Shown here: positions 1-8,133 of the stretch, piece by piece
Layout of the letters: each line of letters opens with the position of its first letter
How positions within the stretch are numbered: position 1 is the first letter of the stretch
DNA from: CAKZKT01 sp034434235
GTDB taxonomy: Bacteria; Chloroflexota; Anaerolineae; CG2-30-64-16
Length of the DNA stretch: 9,528 nt
Direction: 5' to 3'
Assembly: GCA_034434235.1 (NCBI GenBank)
Contig: DAOTZV010000156.1
Location: 1-9,528 of the forward strand
Made by a program: the position numbers and the translations under genes
Notes under the pieces: generated by a model
What the model was told of the DNA's origin: nothing
The model's input: the letters and a program-made list of their open reading frames with translations, nothing else
Databases searched by the model: none

Positions 1-273
1 CAGGCCGTCGAGGAGGACTTCCCGCTCGTTGATGATCTCCTCGATGCGCAGGGTGCGATGGCCGACCGTGCATCCCGTGGCGACCTCGATGCCGTCGGCG
101 AAGCAGCCGTCGGTCTCCAGGATGGCGAGCAGGCGCTTGTTGCGGCGCGGGAGGTCGAGCCCCAGCGCGGCCGCGCCCGCCAGGCCGATGCGCACGCCGA
201 GCGCCTGCCGCGGGCAGAGGTGGCTGTGGCGAGCGGCAGTGGCGGCAAGGAGTTGCGCGAGATCTGTCTTCAT
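1..273 (-). CDS. FmdE-family protein, partial (N-terminal 91 residues)
   Basis: This is the first 91 codons of a gene that runs off the left window edge. The sequence shows an HSHLCPRQALGVR motif at about residues 16-28 and an ETDGCFADGIEVATGCTVGHRTLR stretch in two parts (ETDGCFADGIEV at 53-64, ATGCTVGHRT at 65-74). Both are hallmarks of the FmdE domain, named after subunit E of formylmethanofuran dehydrogenase, with Cys/His residues suited to metal binding. No signal peptide or membrane segment is visible, so it is probably cytoplasmic. The family is associated with molybdenum/tungsten enzymes, but the role of bacterial stand-alone members is not established. It starts 9 bases after the narK stop, so it is probably cotranscribed. 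ATG at 273 has an AGGG 7 bases upstream; an in-frame ATG at 279 is the alternative start. A role in molybdoenzyme maturation is inference from the context only. Confidence 0.82.
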   Translation of the reverse strand, partial: MKTDLAQLLAATAARHSHLCPRQALGVRIGLAGAAALGLDLPRRNKRLLAILETDGCFADGIEVATGCTVGHRTLRIEEIINEREVLLDGL

Positions 274-282
274 AGCCATGCC

Positions 283-1575
283 CTACATCGCCTGCGGCAA
301 AGCTGCCCTGGTATGCGATCGGCCGAGCGCCAGCGCCAGGGCCAGCGCGATCAGGGCGATGACCACGTAGGTCAGGAAACCGGTCGCGTAGCCGTCGGGG
401 CCCAACAGGCGCACGAAGACGCTCAGGATGGGCGGCAGCGCGAAGCCGCCGAACGCGCCCAGGCCGCCCACCCAGCCCGAGGCGCCGCCCACCGCCTGCG
501 GCACTTCTTTGGCCACCAGCTTGAAGACGGCCGCGTTCGCCGCGCCCATGCCCAGGGCCATGATCAGCGTGGCGGCAATGGAGAGCGCCAGCGCGTGCGA
601 GACGCTCAGCAGTCCCGCGCCGGCCAGCATGACGATCAGCGCGAGCCGGACGGTCTTCTCGCCGCCCAGCCGGTCGGCCATGCCGCCGCTCAGCACGCGG
701 AAGACGGACGTCGAGATGGAATAGAGGGCCGTATACACGCCGGCCGCGACCGCGCTGACGCCGAAGAAGGCGGTCCAATAGGTCGGCAGCCACGAGGTCA
801 TGGCGATGAAGCCGCCGAAGGTGGTGAAGTAGATCGCCACCAGGAGCCAGGTCTTCCCCATGCGCGCGGAGATGATCAGGCTCTCGCGCGTCGAGCGGGC
901 GGGGAAGAGCTCCTGGCCCTGCGCTTGGGCCAGTGTGCGCGCCCGTTGCGGATCGGCGCCCTGGTCGCGCGCCTGAAAGTACCAGGCGTTGCGGCCGATG
1001 AAGAAATAGACCACTGCGCCGGCGACCAGCAGGAGCAGCCAGACCAGATACGATCCGGGGAGGCCCAGCGCCGTGAGCGCGACGGGCAGAAGCAGCGAGA
1101 AGATGCCGGGCGCCAGGTTGCCCACCCCGGCATAGACGCCCAATGCAAAGCCCTGTCGCTTCTGCGGAAACCAATAGGAGACCTGGCCGATCCCCGGCGA
1201 GAAGACGGCGATCCCGCAGCCGCTCAACATGCCCAGGACGAGCAGCAGCGGATAGAGGCCGGCGGTCATCCCGGCCGGATAGAGCAGGAACATCAGCGCG
1301 GTGAGGCCGACCATGCCGACGATGGAAGCGGCCAGGAGGATCAGGATCGGCTTGCGGCCGCCGGTGGTGTCCACCCACGCCGCGAAGGGGATGCGCAGCA
1401 GCGAGCCCGACAGCGACGGCACGGCCACCAGGAAGCCGACCATCGTGGGGGTCAGGCCCATGATGTCTTGCAGTTTTTTGGCGGTCGGGCCGAAGAGCGA
1501 CACGGCCGCGAAGCCGATGAAGAACGCGATCGTCGCGCCGATCAAGCCCTGTTGAGGCGAGCCTTTGAAGTGCAT
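283..1575 (-). CDS. narK: NarK-type nitrate/nitrite transporter (MFS)
   Basis: This 430-residue polytopic protein of the nitrate/nitrite porter family (major facilitator superfamily) would have about 12 membrane segments. It moves nitrate into the cytoplasm, by proton symport or nitrite exchange. Family marks visible are Arg61 in LLRIPF and Arg293 in SVFRVLSGG, matching the two substrate-binding arginines of NarK proteins. Also visible are the two nitrate-signature regions, GVGNLAPG (about 150-157) and GMGAANAAVFK (about 342-352), followed by a Gly-rich GGASGWVGGLGAFGGF segment. An AGGAG ribosome site lies 7 bases before ATG 1575. It follows narI after a 183-base repeat-bearing spacer, as narK follows narI in Thermus. 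Length and marks look intact. Symporter (NarK1) versus antiporter (NarK2) type cannot be settled here. As NarG appears cytoplasmic, an importer is needed. Confidence 0.93.
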   Translation of the reverse strand: MHFKGSPQQGLIGATIAFFIGFAAVSLFGPTAKKLQDIMGLTPTMVGFLVAVPSLSGSLLRIPFAAWVDTTGGRKPILILLAASIVGMVGLTALMFLLYPAGMTAGLYPLLLVLGMLSGCGIAVFSPGIGQVSYWFPQKRQGFALGVYAGVGNLAPGIFSLLLPVALTALGLPGSYLVWLLLLVAGAVVYFFIGRNAWYFQARDQGADPQRARTLAQAQGQELFPARSTRESLIISARMGKTWLLVAIYFTTFGGFIAMTSWLPTYWTAFFGVSAVAAGVYTALYSISTSVFRVLSGGMADRLGGEKTVRLALIVMLAGAGLLSVSHALALSIAATLIMALGMGAANAAVFKLVAKEVPQAVGGASGWVGGLGAFGGFALPPILSVFVRLLGPDGYATGFLTYVVIALIALALALALGRSHTRAALPQAM

Positions 1576-1596
1576 GGGTTTACTCCTGATGAATCA

Positions 1597-1660
1597 GAAT
1601 GAATGCGGGGCGAAGGGGCGTCCCTGTTGACCGCCGAATGAATTCGGGGCGAAGGGGCGT
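1597..1660. repeat. Pair of 25-base direct repeats
   Basis: Copy 1 is at 1597-1621 and copy 2 at 1636-1660. They differ by a single base (G versus T at the ninth position) and are spaced at a 39-base period. Each begins GAATGAAT and ends GGGGCGAAGGGGCGT. In copy 2 the T creates a dyad, CCGAAT-GA-ATTCGG (1634-1647), which is broken in copy 1. The pattern looks like a dispersed intergenic repeat present in tandem. Its presence elsewhere in the genome is an inference that cannot be tested in this window. Confidence 0.85.
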
Positions 1661-1670
1661 TCTGCCGCAA

Positions 1671-1688
1671 GGTCGGCCTGCGCCGACC
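1671..1688. repeat. Perfect 7-bp hairpin
   Basis: The arms GGTCGGC (1671-1677) and GCCGACC (1682-1688) pair perfectly around a 4-base loop. The hairpin lies two bases from a second one at 1691-1712. It lacks a following T-tract on the minus strand and so does not look like an intrinsic terminator. Possible roles are transcript stabilisation or processing between narI and narK, or simply part of a repeat element. Confidence 0.7.
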
Positions 1689-1690
1689 GC

Positions 1691-1712
1691 GGCGTCCCTG
1701 GAGAGGGACGCC
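1691..1712. repeat. Perfect 9-bp hairpin
   Basis: The arms GGCGTCCCT (1691-1699) and AGGGACGCC (1704-1712) pair perfectly around the 4-base loop GGAG. With the neighbouring hairpin at 1671-1688 it forms a double stem-loop in the narI-narK part of the transcript. There is no T-run, so it is not a typical intrinsic terminator. It could set the ratio of narGHJI to narK message by protecting or exposing RNA ends, which is inference. Confidence 0.75.
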
Positions 1713-1732
1713 CGGCCCGCGGCCCGTTAGCT

Positions 1733-1746
1733 GCGATTTCAATCGC
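1733..1746. repeat. 14-bp dyad GCGATT-TC-AATCGC
   Basis: A perfect inverted repeat with 6-base arms and a 2-base centre lies 12 bases downstream of the narI stop. The centre is too short for a good RNA hairpin, so it is either a protein-binding dyad or a fragment of a dispersed palindrome. It shares the central GA/TC design with the dyads at 1634-1647 and 1586-1597 in the same spacer. Confidence 0.6.
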
Positions 1747-1758
1747 CCATCAATCCTG

Positions 1759-2448
1759 TCAACTTGGCTTGGCCGCGGCCGGCCGGCGCAGGGCGATCAC
1801 GATCTGCCACGGCCGCAGCAGATAGCCCACCGGCCACGTGATGATGTGCACCAGCCGCGAGAACGCGAACGCCACCGCCAGCAGGTAGAAGTTGAAGACG
1901 TGCAGCTTGATGACGAGCGGCAGGGGCGCGATGGCCGAGGCGTCCGGCCGGAAGGTCAGAACGCTCCAGATGTAGGGCGTGAAGATGGCGGTGAACCAAT
2001 ACGACCCCCAGCGGTAGGCCGTGGCGGTGATCAGCCCCGTGACCAGCGAGACCAGCAGCAGCGCCAGCACCACGTAGTCCATCGGCGTGCTGATGGCGCG
2101 GACGCGACCCACAGTGACGCGGCGCCAGATGAGGATCAGCAGGCCGGCCGTGGCCCACACGCCCAGCGCGATCCCGCTGATCTCCAACAGGTAGAGGCGC
2201 AGCGGGTGCGCGTTCCACAGCAAGATGCTCTGCGGGATCAGGATGGCGAGCAGGTGGCCGACCAGGATGATGGTGATGCCCCAGTGAAACGAGATCGAAC
2301 CCCAGAAGAGCTGCCGGCGCTCCAGCAGTTGCGACGACAGCGCCGAGATGCTGAACGGCCGGTAGAGCGACCGGTAGATCGTCACCACGACGGCGATCGC
2401 CAGCGCGACGTAAGGCAGGATGACGAACAACAGAGTATTCCAGTCCAT
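1759..2448 (-). CDS. narI: Respiratory nitrate reductase gamma subunit (cytochrome b)
   Basis: This 229-residue integral membrane subunit of NarGHI has five predicted membrane spans. It oxidises quinol and passes electrons through two b hemes to NarH. The four heme-ligand histidines expected from the Escherichia coli protein are present: His55 and His65 in SFHWGITIILVGH, and His183 and His201 in KLHVFNFY and RLVHIIT. The 18-residue spacing of the second pair is the same as in E. coli NarI. The length is normal for the family. A GGAGGG ribosome site stands just 3 bases before ATG 2448, and the gene starts 14 bases after the narJ stop, consistent with cotranscription. The C-terminus ends in a short basic tail. 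No defects are seen. Confidence 0.96.
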   Translation of the reverse strand: MDWNTLLFVILPYVALAIAVVVTIYRSLYRPFSISALSSQLLERRQLFWGSISFHWGITIILVGHLLAILIPQSILLWNAHPLRLYLLEISGIALGVWATAGLLILIWRRVTVGRVRAISTPMDYVVLALLLVSLVTGLITATAYRWGSYWFTAIFTPYIWSVLTFRPDASAIAPLPLVIKLHVFNFYLLAVAFAFSRLVHIITWPVGYLLRPWQIVIALRRPAAAKPS

Positions 2449-2462
2449 GATCCCTCCAATCC

Positions 2463-2950
2463 CTAATCTCTCCCCGCCGCCAGCGCCGCCTCATACACGT
2501 GGATGTACGGGTTGCCCCGCTCCTTCTCCCGCAAGATCGCGATCATGCGCTCCAGCGCGGGCTTCAGGCGCTCGGCCAACTCCGGCAGCGGCGGATCGGC
2601 GACCGCAAGATAGCGTAACACCGGCACCAGGTGATCGGGCAGCTCGCCGGCCGGGTCAATGCCGAGCCCGGCCATGGCGCGGCTCAGCTTCGCCATGAAC
2701 GCGCCGCGTTGATAGCTCTCGCCCCAGATCTGGAAGCCCACGTAGGGCGCGGCCGCGGGGCTGAGGTCGAGGGTGCGGGTGGCGAGCTCCTCCCACTCTT
2801 CCAGGGACAGCCGGCCGACCTGCTTGAGGAAGGCCGCGAACCTGTCCCGCGCCGGTCCCTTCTCGGCCTGCGCGAGGCCCGCTTTCAGCTCTTCCAGCAG
2901 CCCCGGATAGGGGTAGACCAGCGCTTGCGCCAATAATGCATAGATGCTCA

Positions 2951-2951
<1 letters not shown>
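2463..2951 (-). CDS. narJ: Nitrate reductase assembly chaperone (NarJ/TorD family)
   Basis: This 162-residue, largely helical protein is probably the cytoplasmic chaperone that binds apo-NarG and holds it for insertion of the molybdenum cofactor and attachment to NarI. The identification rests mainly on its place between narH and narI, which is where narJ lies in known operons. Supporting sequence features are an N-terminal YALLAQALVYPYPGLLEEL segment and a C-terminal NPYIHVYEAALAA, both typical of NarJ-type proteins. It is shorter than E. coli NarJ (236 residues), lacking much of the C-terminal extension. The ATG at 2951 shares one base with the narH stop (TGATG), and GAGG lies 6 bases upstream. 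That translational coupling decides the start over a longer frame reaching 3023. Confidence 0.92.
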
Positions 2952-4471
<1,520 letters not shown>

Positions 4472-4473
4472 GG

Positions 4474-7400
4474 TCAAAACTCCACCTTCTCCACTTTCCT
4501 CACGAACACGTTCGTATCCCGATTCACGCCCGTCGGCCCCCAGTAGTTGAAGGCATAGGTGAACTGGGCGTAGCCGCCGGCCATCAGCACCGGCTTGAGG
4601 CGGACGCGGGTCAGCGAGTTGTTCATGCCGGCCCGCCTGCCGCGCAGCGGCGATTTGGGCACGCTGATGGTGCGCTCGGTGGCGTGATAAACGAAGACCG
4701 TGCCCCGCGGGATGCGCGCGGAGACCGCGCAGCGCTGGACGAACACGCCGTTGTCGTTGAACAGCTCCACCCAGTCGTTGTCCTCGATGCCCAGCTCGGC
4801 GGCATCCTTGTCGTTCAGCCAGATCGGATAATCCCCGCGCGAGAGGGTCATCATGCGGTGGTTGTCGGAATAGGTCGAGTGGATGCTCCACTTGCCGTGC
4901 GGGGTCAGGTAGTTCATCAGCCGGCCCTGCGCCTCGGCCTGGCTATGCTGGAGCTCGTCCAGCATGGTGTGATCGGGCCGCGGCTTGTAGGTGGGCAGAT
5001 GCTCGCCCCATTGCAGGTAGTTGGGGTGGTCCAGGTAGAAGTGCTGGCGGCCGGTCAACGTGCGCCAGGGGATCAGCTCTTCCACGTTCAACGTGAAGGG
5101 CGCGTACGCGCGGCCGTTGTTGATGTTGGCCGACCAGGTGGGGCTGGTGAGCACCCGGCGCGGCTGGGCCACCAGGTCGGCGAAGGAGTAGCGCACCGCG
5201 CGCGTCCCCGCGGCCAGGTGCGTCAGCTTGCGGCCGGTCTTGTGCTCTTCCTGTTCGAAGGCGCGGAAGGCCAGCTCGCCGTTGGTCACCGGATCCAGGC
5301 GCAAGATCGCGTCGGCCACCTGGCGCGCGTCCTCCAGGCTGGGGCGGAGCGCGCCGTGGAACGGCCGGCCCTGCGCGGCGGCCAGGGCTCGATACTCGTC
5401 GGCCACGGGGATCAGCAGGCCGTGCATGCCCACGCCGTTCTCCTCGACGCCGGGCCCCAGCGTGATCATGCGCTCGTAGAGCTGCGTGTAATCCCGCTCG
5501 ACCACGCGGAACTTGGGCATGGTCCTGCCGGGGATGGGATCGCACTCGCCCCGCTTCCAGTCTCGATCGTCGGGCTGGGCCAGCTCGTCGGCCGTGTCGT
5601 GCTGCAGCGGGATCATCACCAGGTCGCGCACGGGCTGCGGCAGGTGCGTCTTCGCCAGCTCGCTCACCTTCTGCGCCACCGCCTTGTAGATATCCCAGTC
5701 GCTGCGCGACTCCCAGGCCGGGGGCACGGCCGCCTGCATCGGGTTGACGAAGGTGTGCAGGTCGGTGGAGTTGAGGTCGGTCTTCTCGTACCAGGTGGCC
5801 GCCGGCAGGACGAGGTCCGAATAGAGCGCCGAGGTGTCCATGCGGAAGTTCAGATCTACCACCAGGTCCAGCTTGCCGACCGGCGCCTCGCCGCGATACG
5901 TCACTTCGTTGGTGTAGCCCTGGGCCATCTCGCCGGCGACCATGTTGCTGTGCGTGCCCAGGTAGTGCTTCATCATGTACTCGTGGCCCTTCATGCTGGT
6001 GCCGATGGCGTTGCCGCGCCAGATGAACCAGACGCGCGGCCAGTTTTCGGCCGCGTCGGGGTCTTCCACCGCGAAGCGCAGCTTGCCGCTCTGCAACTGC
6101 TCGACCGCGTAGCGGATGATCTCGGCCTCGGACCTGGCGCCCGCGGCCTCGGCTTCCCGGACCACTTCCAGCGAGCTGCGGTTGAACTGCGGGAAGAAGG
6201 GCAGCCACCCTTTGCGCACCGCGCGCACCTGGTAGTCAATGGTGTGCTCGCGCTGCTGCTCGCCGGGGAGCGTGTCGTAGGCGGTGAAGCCGCGCTCGTA
6301 GCGCCACTGGTCGGTGTGCACGTAGTGGAAGGACGGGGTGTTCTGCTGGCGGGGCGGCAGCTTCCAGTCCGCGGCGAACGCGACCGCGCCCCACGAGGCC
6401 TGATTGGCGACCTTCTCCTGGCCCACGTAGTGCGCCAGCCCGCCGCCGTTGACACCGACCGAGCCGGTCAGCATCAGCGCGACGATCGCGGAGCGGTAGA
6501 GCAGGTTGTTGTGATACCAGTGGTTGGCCCCCGCGCCGATGATGACCATGTTCTTGCCGCGCGTCTGCTCGGCGTTGAGGATCCATTCGCGCGCGTAGCG
6601 CAGGCAGGTGTCGCGGTGGATGCCGGTGAATTTCTCCTGCCACGCGGGGGTGTAGGGCGCCTCGTCGTCGTAGGAGGCCGGGTAGTCGCCCGGAAGCCCG
6701 CGGTCCACGCCGAACTGCGCCAGCAGCAGGTCGAAGACGGTCGCGACGGCCACAGGGCCGGCATCGGTCTCGACCATGCGCACCGGCACCCCGCGGCGGA
6801 GCGTTCGGCCGCCGGCGAAGTCGTCGAGCGCGACCTCGACGACCGCGTCGTGCTGCGCCAGGAAAGACAGCTCAGGGTCAATCTCCTCGCCCGTCGCGCC
6901 GTCCTTCATTTCGAGGTTCCATTTGCCCTTGTCGCGCTGCCAGCGAAAGCCGATCGCTCCCTGCGGCATCCGCGGCCGGCCCGAGGTCTTGTCCCACACC
7001 AGCAGCTTCCAGTCGCCGTGCTCCTGGTCGGCATAGGCCGCGAGGCGGTTGGCGCGGAGGTATGGGCCGGACCTCACCCCCAACCCCTCTCCTCGCAGGA
7101 GAGGGGAGAGTTGGACCAGAAAGGGCAGGTCGGTGTATCGTTTGACATAATCCAAAAAGTACGGAACCTGCCGGTCCACGTAGGCTTCCTTGAGGATGAC
7201 GTGGTTGACCGCCATCCAGAAGGCCGTGTCCTGGCCGGGGTGGAGCGGGATCCAGTAGTCGGCGTACTTGGCGACCTGGGAGAAATCGGGGGAGAAGACG
7301 GTCAGCCTGGCGCCGGCGTGGCGCACCTCGGCCACGAAGTGGGTGTCGGGGGTGCGCGTCATGTTGAGGTTGGCGCCCATCACCGCGATGAAGCGGCTGT

Positions 7401-8088
7401 TGTACCAGTCGGCCGACTCGTGGACGTCAGTTTGTTCGCCCCAGATCTCCGGGCTGGCGGGCGGCAGGTCGCAGTACCAGTCGTAGAACGACATCGCCAC
7501 GCCGCCCAGCAGGGTCAAAAAGCGGGAGCCGGCCGCGTAGGAGATCTGCGACATGGCCGGGATGGGCGAGAAGCCGATGACGCGATCCGGGCCGTGAGCC
7601 TTGACCGTGTGGATGACGGACGCGGCGATCATCTCCAGCGCCTCGTCCCAGCGGATGCGGCGGAAGCCGCCCTTGCCGCGCGCCTGCTGATAGCGCCGAC
7701 GCTTTTCGGGGTCGCCGACGATGGCCGCCCATGCCTCGACGGGATCCGCATGCTCGCGCCGCGCGGCCCGCCACAGGTCGAGCAGCGCGCCGCGGGCGTA
7801 GGGGTATTTGACGCGCAGCGGACTGTAGAGATACCACGAGAACGAGATGCCGCGCTGGCAGCCGCGCGGCTCATACGGCGGCAGGCCCTCCTCCAGCAGC
7901 GGGTAATCGGTGGCCTGCATCTCCCAGGTGACGATGCCGTCCTTGACGAACACCTCCCAGGAGCAGGAGCCGGTGCAATTGACCCCGTGCGTGGTGCGCA
8001 CGCGCTTGTCGTGGGCGAAGCGGTTGCGATAGAACTCCTCCCACTTGCGCTCCTCCGGCGCAACCTTCTCTTGTACCCAATCGGCCAT
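4474..8088 (-). CDS. narG: Respiratory nitrate reductase alpha subunit (Mo-bisMGD catalytic)
   Basis: This 1204-residue catalytic subunit reduces nitrate to nitrite. The N-terminal FS0 cluster motif is intact: His34, Cys38, Cys42 (THGVNCTGSCSW) and Cys77 (PRGCQRG). Asp221 in WGEQTDVHESADWYN matches the aspartate that ligates molybdenum (Asp222 in E. coli). Downstream blocks such as GAGANHWYHNN, LPAATWYEK, ELIPWRTLTGRQ and KWSIHSTYSDN are NarG-like throughout, and the length is near the usual 1200-1250. No twin-arginine or other signal peptide is seen at the N-terminus, implying a cytoplasm-facing enzyme. GGAGG lies 5 bases before ATG 8088. An oddity is at residues about 326-340, where QLSPLLRGEGLGVRS replaces the usual linker. 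This segment is encoded by a palindromic repeat (7070-7114). The gene remains open and the key residues lie outside the insert. Confidence 0.98.
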   Translation of the reverse strand: MADWVQEKVAPEERKWEEFYRNRFAHDKRVRTTHGVNCTGSCSWEVFVKDGIVTWEMQATDYPLLEEGLPPYEPRGCQRGISFSWYLYSPLRVKYPYARGALLDLWRAARREHADPVEAWAAIVGDPEKRRRYQQARGKGGFRRIRWDEALEMIAASVIHTVKAHGPDRVIGFSPIPAMSQISYAAGSRFLTLLGGVAMSFYDWYCDLPPASPEIWGEQTDVHESADWYNSRFIAVMGANLNMTRTPDTHFVAEVRHAGARLTVFSPDFSQVAKYADYWIPLHPGQDTAFWMAVNHVILKEAYVDRQVPYFLDYVKRYTDLPFLVQLSPLLRGEGLGVRSGPYLRANRLAAYADQEHGDWKLLVWDKTSGRPRMPQGAIGFRWQRDKGKWNLEMKDGATGEEIDPELSFLAQHDAVVEVALDDFAGGRTLRRGVPVRMVETDAGPVAVATVFDLLLAQFGVDRGLPGDYPASYDDEAPYTPAWQEKFTGIHRDTCLRYAREWILNAEQTRGKNMVIIGAGANHWYHNNLLYRSAIVALMLTGSVGVNGGGLAHYVGQEKVANQASWGAVAFAADWKLPPRQQNTPSFHYVHTDQWRYERGFTAYDTLPGEQQREHTIDYQVRAVRKGWLPFFPQFNRSSLEVVREAEAAGARSEAEIIRYAVEQLQSGKLRFAVEDPDAAENWPRVWFIWRGNAIGTSMKGHEYMMKHYLGTHSNMVAGEMAQGYTNEVTYRGEAPVGKLDLVVDLNFRMDTSALYSDLVLPAATWYEKTDLNSTDLHTFVNPMQAAVPPAWESRSDWDIYKAVAQKVSELAKTHLPQPVRDLVMIPLQHDTADELAQPDDRDWKRGECDPIPGRTMPKFRVVERDYTQLYERMITLGPGVEENGVGMHGLLIPVADEYRALAAAQGRPFHGALRPSLEDARQVADAILRLDPVTNGELAFRAFEQEEHKTGRKLTHLAAGTRAVRYSFADLVAQPRRVLTSPTWSANINNGRAYAPFTLNVEELIPWRTLTGRQHFYLDHPNYLQWGEHLPTYKPRPDHTMLDELQHSQAEAQGRLMNYLTPHGKWSIHSTYSDNHRMMTLSRGDYPIWLNDKDAAELGIEDNDWVELFNDNGVFVQRCAVSARIPRGTVFVYHATERTISVPKSPLRGRRAGMNNSLTRVRLKPVLMAGGYAQFTYAFNYWGPTGVNRDTNVFVRKVEKVEF
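7070..7114. repeat. Palindromic dispersed-type repeat inside narG
   Basis: The arms CCCCTCTCCT (7084-7093) and AGGAGAGGGG (7097-7106) pair perfectly around a 3-base loop, and CCAA (7080-7083) can pair with TTGG (7111-7114) outside a 4-base bulge. Flanked by CCTCACCCC, this matches a widespread class of bacterial intergenic palindromes whose typical translation reads SPLLRGEGLGVR. Here it is read in frame as narG residues about 326-340. It falls in the loop after YTDLPFLV, where other NarG proteins have an unrelated EERDG-type linker. The match to the dispersed repeat is from recognition, not a search. Confidence 0.8.
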
Positions 8089-8093
8089 GAAAT

Positions 8094-8098
8094 CCTCC
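8094..8098 (-). promoter_or_regulatory. narG ribosome-binding site
   Basis: GGAGG lies 5 bases before the narG ATG at 8088. It stands only 16 bases downstream of a GC-rich hairpin (8115-8133) that fills the gap after the cytochrome gene. It supports the short N-terminus of NarG without a signal peptide. Confidence 0.8.
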
Positions 8099-8114
8099 GT
8101 TCTTTCACCGCTGA

Positions 8115-8133
8115 GGGCAGACGCCGTCCGCCC
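8115..8133 (-). repeat. GC-rich hairpin between cytochrome c and narG
   Basis: In the transcript GGGCGGAC (8133-8126) pairs with GUCUGCCC (8122-8115) around the loop GGC: an 8-bp stem with one G-U pair. It begins right after the cytochrome stop codon (8134-8136). No U-run follows, so it is unlikely to be a terminator. It may mark a processing or stability boundary between the cytochrome and narG messages. It also looks like another dispersed GTAGGGGCGGAC-type repeat that may have supplied the cytochrome stop codon. Both readings are inference. Confidence 0.7.

Larger units (their letters stand above)
1576..1758. other. Repeat-rich narI-narK spacer
   Basis: This 183-base non-coding gap within an otherwise tight operon consists almost wholly of short repeats and dyads: a 25-base direct repeat in two copies, two adjacent perfect hairpins and three small dyads with a central GA/TC. 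No T-run follows either hairpin on the minus strand, so a factor-independent terminator is not supported. An open frame across it (1542-1742, minus) has no ribosome site and low-complexity content, and I do not regard it as a gene. I see no convincing promoter for narK in it. Confidence 0.75.

Noticed and set aside
1583..1597. Dyad CTGAT-GA-ATCAG overlapping the narK ribosome site as an RNA switch
   Set aside because: A 2-base loop cannot form a stable hairpin, and FNR-type sites need a 4-base centre. It is kept only as part of the dyad observation.
58..1602. A 514-codon plus-strand open frame opposite narK and the FmdE-like gene
   Set aside because: The sequence is low-complexity, rich in Arg, Glu, Gln and His, with no recognisable domain. 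The opposite strand codes for two clear families.
1671..1712. Factor-independent terminator after narI
   Set aside because: The stems are strong but no T-run follows on the minus strand (nor an A-run ahead), so termination is not supported.
1542..1742. A 66-codon minus-strand frame in the narI-narK spacer with repeated APSPRIHS units
   Set aside because: The repeat of the peptide only reflects the DNA direct repeat. It has no ribosome site and overlaps the narK start.
4472..4891. N-terminal extension of narH by 140 residues
   Set aside because: The extension overlaps narG, does not resemble NarH, and a good ribosome site precedes ATG 4471 where family homology starts.
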